In this document: positions 59,379 to 64,000 of the stretch, piece after piece | Numbering within the stretch: position 1 is the stretch's first letter | Layout: each line of letters starts with the position of its first letter | DNA from: Prunus persica | Lineage: Eukaryota > Streptophyta > Magnoliopsida > Rosales > Rosaceae | DNA: 64,000 nucleotides | Assembly: GCF_000346465.2 (NCBI RefSeq) | Contig: NC_034015.1 | Coordinates: 312,506-376,505 of the forward strand | Direction: 5' to 3' | Program-made: the position numbers and the translations under genes | The notes under the pieces: model-generated | Seen by the model: only the letters and a program-made list of their open reading frames with translations | Databases searched by the model: none | Told to the model about the DNA's origin: nothing

Positions 59379-59663
59379 TGTACAGAATGCCAGCGTTAAG
59401 ATGGTAAAACCAACAGCCTCTCATGTTCTTGGTTCACTATATTTGTCGGGCTAGGTATTTAAGTCAGACCCAGATATAAATCCATGTGGTCCTTCAAATC
59501 TTATAAAATCTTATGATATAATCTTTAAAATCCAAAAGTTAAAATCTTGATTATACAAAATTATCAATAAAATCTTATAAGTCTTTACATTCAGATTAAA
59601 TCCGCTGAATTTTTTTAATTTTTAAATAGTCTTTTAAAATCTCAATTGAATACACCCCCCTAA

Positions 59664-61130
59664 CTCTCTTCAATTCATATGGTTTAGTAAACAACTTCGA
59701 TAGGAATCCAGAATCTAATTCTCCTCAATTCAACTCCTAATCCAATTACAGATTAGTAAACATGTCATAAGGCTGAGTTAGTTTCAATCTTAAGTTTGAT
59801 ACCATTCTTGCAATCCTAGGAAGTCGAATGGTCTACACACAAGTGAGCAATTAGGTTGAAACTATAACACATACATTGAGATTAAATGAGATATGTCCAG
59901 CTATACCATCATTTTTTTTTCAGACATTAATAAAAACACCCACGTTCCTTTGAAGAGCACGGTTAGAACTAGTATCTTTGCAGCAGTGTTGGCATTCTTT
60001 ATGGATGTTTCACAATTGGCGGGGATAGTAAGTTAACCAAAGTGACTGGAGATATTAAAGATGATCACATCGTTTATATAAATAATGAATTTAAAGATAT
60101 TGATGTATAGAGAGATGAATCTTTATCGTTTTCTTGTTTTCAGCCTTACATGTGTGTATATATTTTGTGGATAATTAGTGTTGATAGTAATATATACATA
60201 CATGTAAAATTGAAATTCCATGCTCTTCGAATGGTTGGGGATCTGCTGCAATGCAACATTCATACAGATTTCACATTAGAGGGGTCCCTACACAAAATTT
60301 TAGAAAATAATTTGAATAGGAGCCCTCAAGCACTAACCGGTTAATGAGTTATTACTACACTAACTACTTATTTTGGCCCACTTCATAATATCATTTTATA
60401 TTGATTAGTAATATATACCATCATAAGTTTCTTGAATGTCATATTTTAAAATTGTTGAATACTAATCTTATCATCTACACTATTAAAGACTATAAAGTTA
60501 ATAATTTATATTCCAACATTAAGGTACTTAGACATGAAAAGAGAACAAGAAAAAAAAATGTTGAAATGCAGGAGTTTTTAGTTCAAATATTAGATACTAA
60601 CCTACACGATTTAAGGGAGATAAGTATAAGATAAATTAAGAAGTTTTATGGTTAATTTGTATTTTAAAAAAAAGAATATAATATATTATTTATTTTACAG
60701 TAAATATTGTCACGTCCCAAATTCAAGGCCAATATTGTACTGAAATATGGTATGTGAATCTGCGAGTTGAGGAAATAAATTTCCCTCATTTTAAAAATAA
60801 ATAAATATCATTAGAGATTTATTGATCCAAATTTTAATTCATAAATATAAGCTTGTTTACATGTAAGCTTAACATCATCAAAGCAAAAAAAAGTTCAGTT
60901 GCTTTTAGAAAATGTGGAAACAAAATATTTAATCAACCTTCAAATAAATATCTTCCCATTCCCATGAATGCACTCGTTGAAACAACCAATTTGGGGAAAT
61001 AGCTCTAAATGCCACCTTTTTTATAATTTTAACTGAAAATACCACCTCTTTCCAAAAATTTTGGAACTATCACCTATAAATATATATTTATTGTCCACTT
61101 ATTGCACACATATCACTTTTGCTGAAGTTC
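59664..61130. other. Intergenic with possible LTR end
   Basis: TGTCACGTCCCAAATTCAAG at about 60708 resembles the start of a plant LTR (TGTCACGTCCC type), but I see no matching end or second copy. No gene recognised. Confidence 0.35.
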
Positions 61131-61330
61131 TCTCTCAGCTCTCTCTTAGCTCCATCTCTCACTTTCTCTTAACTCTCTCGTCGCTTAGCTCTCACTCTCT
61201 CGTCTCTCGTCACTCAGCTCTCACTCTCTCTTCTCTCTTCCTCTCCCAGCGAAATCTGTTCATCGAAGCTCAACTCCATTGTTCACCTCCAACAGGTATT
61301 GTTCATCATCATTTTCTTACAATTTAGGGG
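61131..61330 (+). other. CT-rich leader-like exon with donor site
   Basis: Pyrimidine-rich tract with repeated CAGCTCTC motifs, ending CACCTCCAACAG|GTATTGTTC at about 61296, which looks like a 5' UTR exon with a donor. It may be the leader of the C48-type remnant 1.6 kb downstream; this is inference. Confidence 0.35.
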
Positions 61331-61455
61331 TTTCTCTGAAGTTGGTTTAGGGTTTATGGGTTTCTATGAAATTGGTTTATTGGTTTGTTCGAAATTGGTT
61401 TAGGGTTCAGGGGTTTCCCTGAAATTGGTTTCAGGGTTTCTTTGAAATTGTCTTA
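61320..61455. repeat. Tandem GGGTTTCTNTGAAATTGGTTTA repeat
   Basis: About five diverged units of 21-36 bp, each with GGTTTC and GAAATTG (or GAAGTTG) followed in most units by GTTTA. Confidence 0.7.
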
Positions 61456-62890
61456 TTATGACGATTCCTTGTTTGAAACAGTGAATGGGTTTGATGCTTG
61501 CACTACTGTTGTTTTGCTATTGGTATTGATGTCGTATTGTTGTTTTTTTGCTAGTGTATTGCTATTTTAGTGATGTTGTATTGGCATTTTAGTACTGTTG
61601 TATTTCTAGTTTATTATGGTTTTATAATGGTTTTTGTAGCAGTTATTAATTGGTATTTGGTGGATTACTATGGGTCTTTATGACCATTGCATTTAACCTT
61701 CTTACAAGTCTAATCAATATCAATTTTCTTTCTTGAAGATGATATCTAAAGTCTAAGACAATTAACCTGTGTATATCATTTTTTACTTGTAAACTCCCAA
61801 CCATATCATACTTTTTGTTCGAGAATAATGCTTGTTAATTTGACATTTTTTTTTTATAACTTTGTTTACTAACTTTAGGGCTTACATATTGGATATGGAT
61901 AAGTTTTCTTTCTTTTTCATATTTTCTTGTGATTCTTTGGAATTTCAGTTTGGGGATGAATATTCAAAGGCTTAAAAAAGGGCAAAGAACCATATGTTGT
62001 GTAATATGAGTTCTTTAAAAGTTTGCTCTTTTGTGCTTGATCATTGTCTGCTTAAAAGAAAGCGAGAAATGAGTGAAGATGGGAACCTACCATCAGCAGG
62101 TGTGGTTTAGAGAAATGGGGACATAGATTTTGCTATAAGCTAACTCTTTAAGCTTTTGCTTTTCTTTTTTTGTGTATGGATACTTAGAGAACTCTGTTTC
62201 TGAGGAGAACTTTTAATTTTGTAATTGTACATGTCTAACAAACATTTTATACAGTTTTGATGGTTTATTTATTAATTTATCTTTGATATCGATAAAGCAA
62301 ACAATACATACAGACCTCTTATTTTGTTAAGAAGAAACTGAAGGGATGGTGCCAATTTCATTCATTTTCTTACATTTGAAAGGAGGGCATATTGGAGTCA
62401 TTATTGTGGTTGCCACTAATTCATAGGATGTTCCATTACATTATACCTTGAAGTCAATCAATTGTTTCTCGATGTCTTCTTGTTTTTTAAAATTCTTTTT
62501 AGTTAGATAGATTTCTATCGTTAGTCTTGAATTGTTCTCAATTAGGCTTCTGCTACCACACCTTCCCATTCTAGCTTAAACTGTCTCATGATTATCTGAT
62601 GTTTGGAGATGTGTCTTTAAATATTATATTATGCAGGAGTGGCAGAGTACTGGGTGTGTTGTTAGTTAATTGTCAATGATCATGTAAGGTAAAGACTTAA
62701 ATCCTTGTGAGATAGAAGTTGGAGGGAGAGACAAGTAATTTGAAGGACACATGAGAAACAAGTCATATAAGATGAATCACTTGTTCGAGAACGGACTTGA
62801 AGAATTACTAAGGGAAATATCTTCAATGTGACATGCACCTTTAGGCCTTGGTTCAGCTGCCAAGTAGCTAGGTGGGGCAGGGATGTATAT
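61456..62890. other. Non-coding, no domain recognised
   Basis: AT-rich and intron-like. No DUF1985 part is visible upstream of the C48 remnant, unlike the locus at 1.7-4.2 kb. Confidence 0.4.
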
Positions 62891-62914
62891 TAGTTTTTGT
62901 TGCACAATTTGCAG

Positions 62915-63166
62915 CATTGGAGATTTGCCCCAACAATGTGATGGGTAAACTATGTTAATGTAATGGAGTTGATTGATATTGTAAATAAGTGCAGTTCTAA
63001 TTTCTGAACTTATTGGCCCAACAGTGCCTCTTGCGGAATAATGACAGTCAAATTCATCGAGCATCTCAGTGCCAGTATTTTTTTGGATTAAGTTGACCCG
63101 TCGAAAATCACCTATTACCGACTGAAGCTTAAGATAGAGGCTTTGAGGGGGGAGGCGTATATATGA
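62915..63166 (+). pseudogene. C48 (Ulp1-like) protease C-terminal remnant
   Basis: IGDLPQQCDG (about 62920-62950) is followed by an intron-like stretch ending GGCCCAACAG at about 63024, then SASCGIMTVKFIEHLSAS, a stop, and DPSKITYYRLKLKIEALRGE to the end at about 63166. This matches the last part of the gene at 1734-4159, with the intron in the same place between the Gln and Cys of the catalytic core. The in-frame stop after SIFLD and the missing upstream domains make it a remnant. Confidence 0.75.
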
Positions 63167-63447
63167 GATACAGGTGATAATGTTTCTCAATTGAATTCAG
63201 TCTTCACTTATCACTTGGCCATTCAGTCAGAATTTAATTATTTCAGTTTATCCTTTATATGAATATGCAGACATGGAAGCTCTGGTGGAGCTGCTTTATA
63301 TGGTGATCCATCCAGTTCGATACAGCTATTTGCTTTAGTTATTCTGTTTAGCAACTTGAAATCATTTACAGGGTCTGCGGCCATGTTGTACATGGTGATA
63401 TTGGGAAATTGTATAGTCGGTGACAATTAATGGCTACTTACCTTACA
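63167..63447. other. 3' flank of C48 remnant
   Basis: I see no feature here. Confidence 0.4.
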
Positions 63448-63540
63448 TGGGACATAACCTGTATCCATTTTGTAGACATGGCAGATAAACTGTATCCATT
63501 TTTTAGACATGGCAGATAACTTGTACTCATTTTGGAGTAG
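63448..63540. repeat. 34-bp tandem repeat, about 2.5 units
   Basis: CTGTATCCATTTTNTAGACATGGCAGATAA occurs twice in tandem, followed by a partial unit (CTTGTACTCATTTT). Confidence 0.85.
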
Positions 63541-63865
63541 GAATATGCATCAATTTTCATTTTGTGAAACAAAATTGGGTAGTACGTCTAATCAATACCA
63601 CTAGGGATGTACTTCTCATTCGGTTTTCAAATTATGCTTTTATTTTGGAGTTGTTGTCATAGTTAGCATACTTATTCTTTAGATTGTTTAGTTGAGGTTT
63701 TTCGTACAGCTTGATATATAAACTGATCTATAATTTGTCTTTAGGGAGGTATAACAGTGGCTCGTCATTAGTATGCAGTATATAGACAATGTAGGGTTAC
63801 AATCGCAGAATAAACAAACAAGTGGCACACTTTTGAGTACCAACTGACACAAAATACATATAATA

Positions 63866-63982
63866 AGGTGGCAATATTAGGTCAATATAAATACAATATA
63901 CTGACAAACAAGTAGCGATATAAGAACACTAGGGTGGCAATATTAGGTCAATACACGTACAATACGCAGACATCCATTTCAG
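63866..63982. repeat. 64-bp tandem repeat, two units
   Basis: GGTGGCAATATTAGGTCAAT starts at about 63869 and 63933, each continuing with an AC(A/G)TACAATA-type stretch and a CTGACA/CAGACA end. Confidence 0.8.
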
Positions 63983-64000
63983 ACTACCTTCAATTTTGAC

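Larger units (their letters stand above)
57827..59663. mobile_element. PIF/Harbinger-like TIR element (host of a Cassandra insertion)
   Basis: The element spans 57830-59660 with a TAA target duplication at 57827-57829 and 59661-59663. The left end reads GGGGTATATTCAATTAAGAT followed by TTTAAAAGATTATTT. The right end, reverse complemented, reads GGGGGGTGTATTCAATTGAG followed by ATTTTAAAAGACTATTT. A three-base TAA duplication fits PIF/Harbinger. Near the left end the motif GTATTCAATTAAGACTTTT or a close variant is repeated about four times (57840-58030). No transposase is present; without the nested insertion it is about 1.2 kb. Confidence 0.75.

Noticed and set aside
1..64000. CRISPR array, bacterial operon or prophage features
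   Set aside because: The window is plant nuclear DNA; the short tandem repeats lack regular unique spacers and there are no cas-like genes.

Overview
The window is nuclear DNA from a flowering plant. The evidence is spliced genes with GT-AG introns, large PLS-class pentatricopeptide (PPR) genes with DYW ends, a plant-type TBP, an ING2-type PHD protein, a Cassandra TRIM element with a 5S-like LTR, LTR retrotransposons, many MITEs, and long (GA)n and (TC)n microsatellites. The gene models look eudicot. I lean toward a woody Rosaceae such as Prunus, but this is inference only.

Layout. Positions 1-4.2 kb hold a decayed transposon-type gene (DUF1985-like part plus a C48/Ulp1 protease domain) with a LINE RNase H fragment between its parts. 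5.0-5.55 kb holds two MITEs. 6.3-9.1 kb is a broken copy of the TBP gene, followed on the same strand by an intact two-exon DYW PPR gene (9.76-13.1 kb). 13.1-20.1 kb is repeat-rich: a possible retroelement fragment, GCATTGCA tandem arrays, a possible SINE and a foldback element. 20.6-25.2 kb carries the complete eight-exon TBP gene, the source copy or sister of the broken one. 26.6-34.2 kb is an LTR retrotransposon with a perfect CTATT target duplication, whose interior holds gag on one strand and pol on the other. 36.9-39.4 kb is a second intact PPR gene (GYW end). 40.3-48.4 kb is a run of gene remnants: Sec24, a coiled-coil-only CNL fragment, a frameshifted PPR, and a CLB19-like PPR broken into two inverted pieces. 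47.4-54.0 kb carries copies of a 20-bp palindrome, GTATAGCCGCGCGGCTATAC. 54.1-57.3 kb is an intact seven-exon ING2 gene. 57.8-59.7 kb is a TIR element with a Cassandra inserted in it. The right end has a second C48/Ulp1 remnant and short tandem repeats.

Four genes look functional: TBP (basal transcription), ING2 (histone-mark reader) and two organelle RNA-editing-type PPR proteins. They do not form a pathway or cluster; the window is ordinary gene space with heavy transposon load and recent segmental duplication. The most unusual signals are the palindrome family, which sits at both breakpoints of the CLB19-like pieces and keeps its symmetry when its core changes, and the altered C-terminal tail of TBP.
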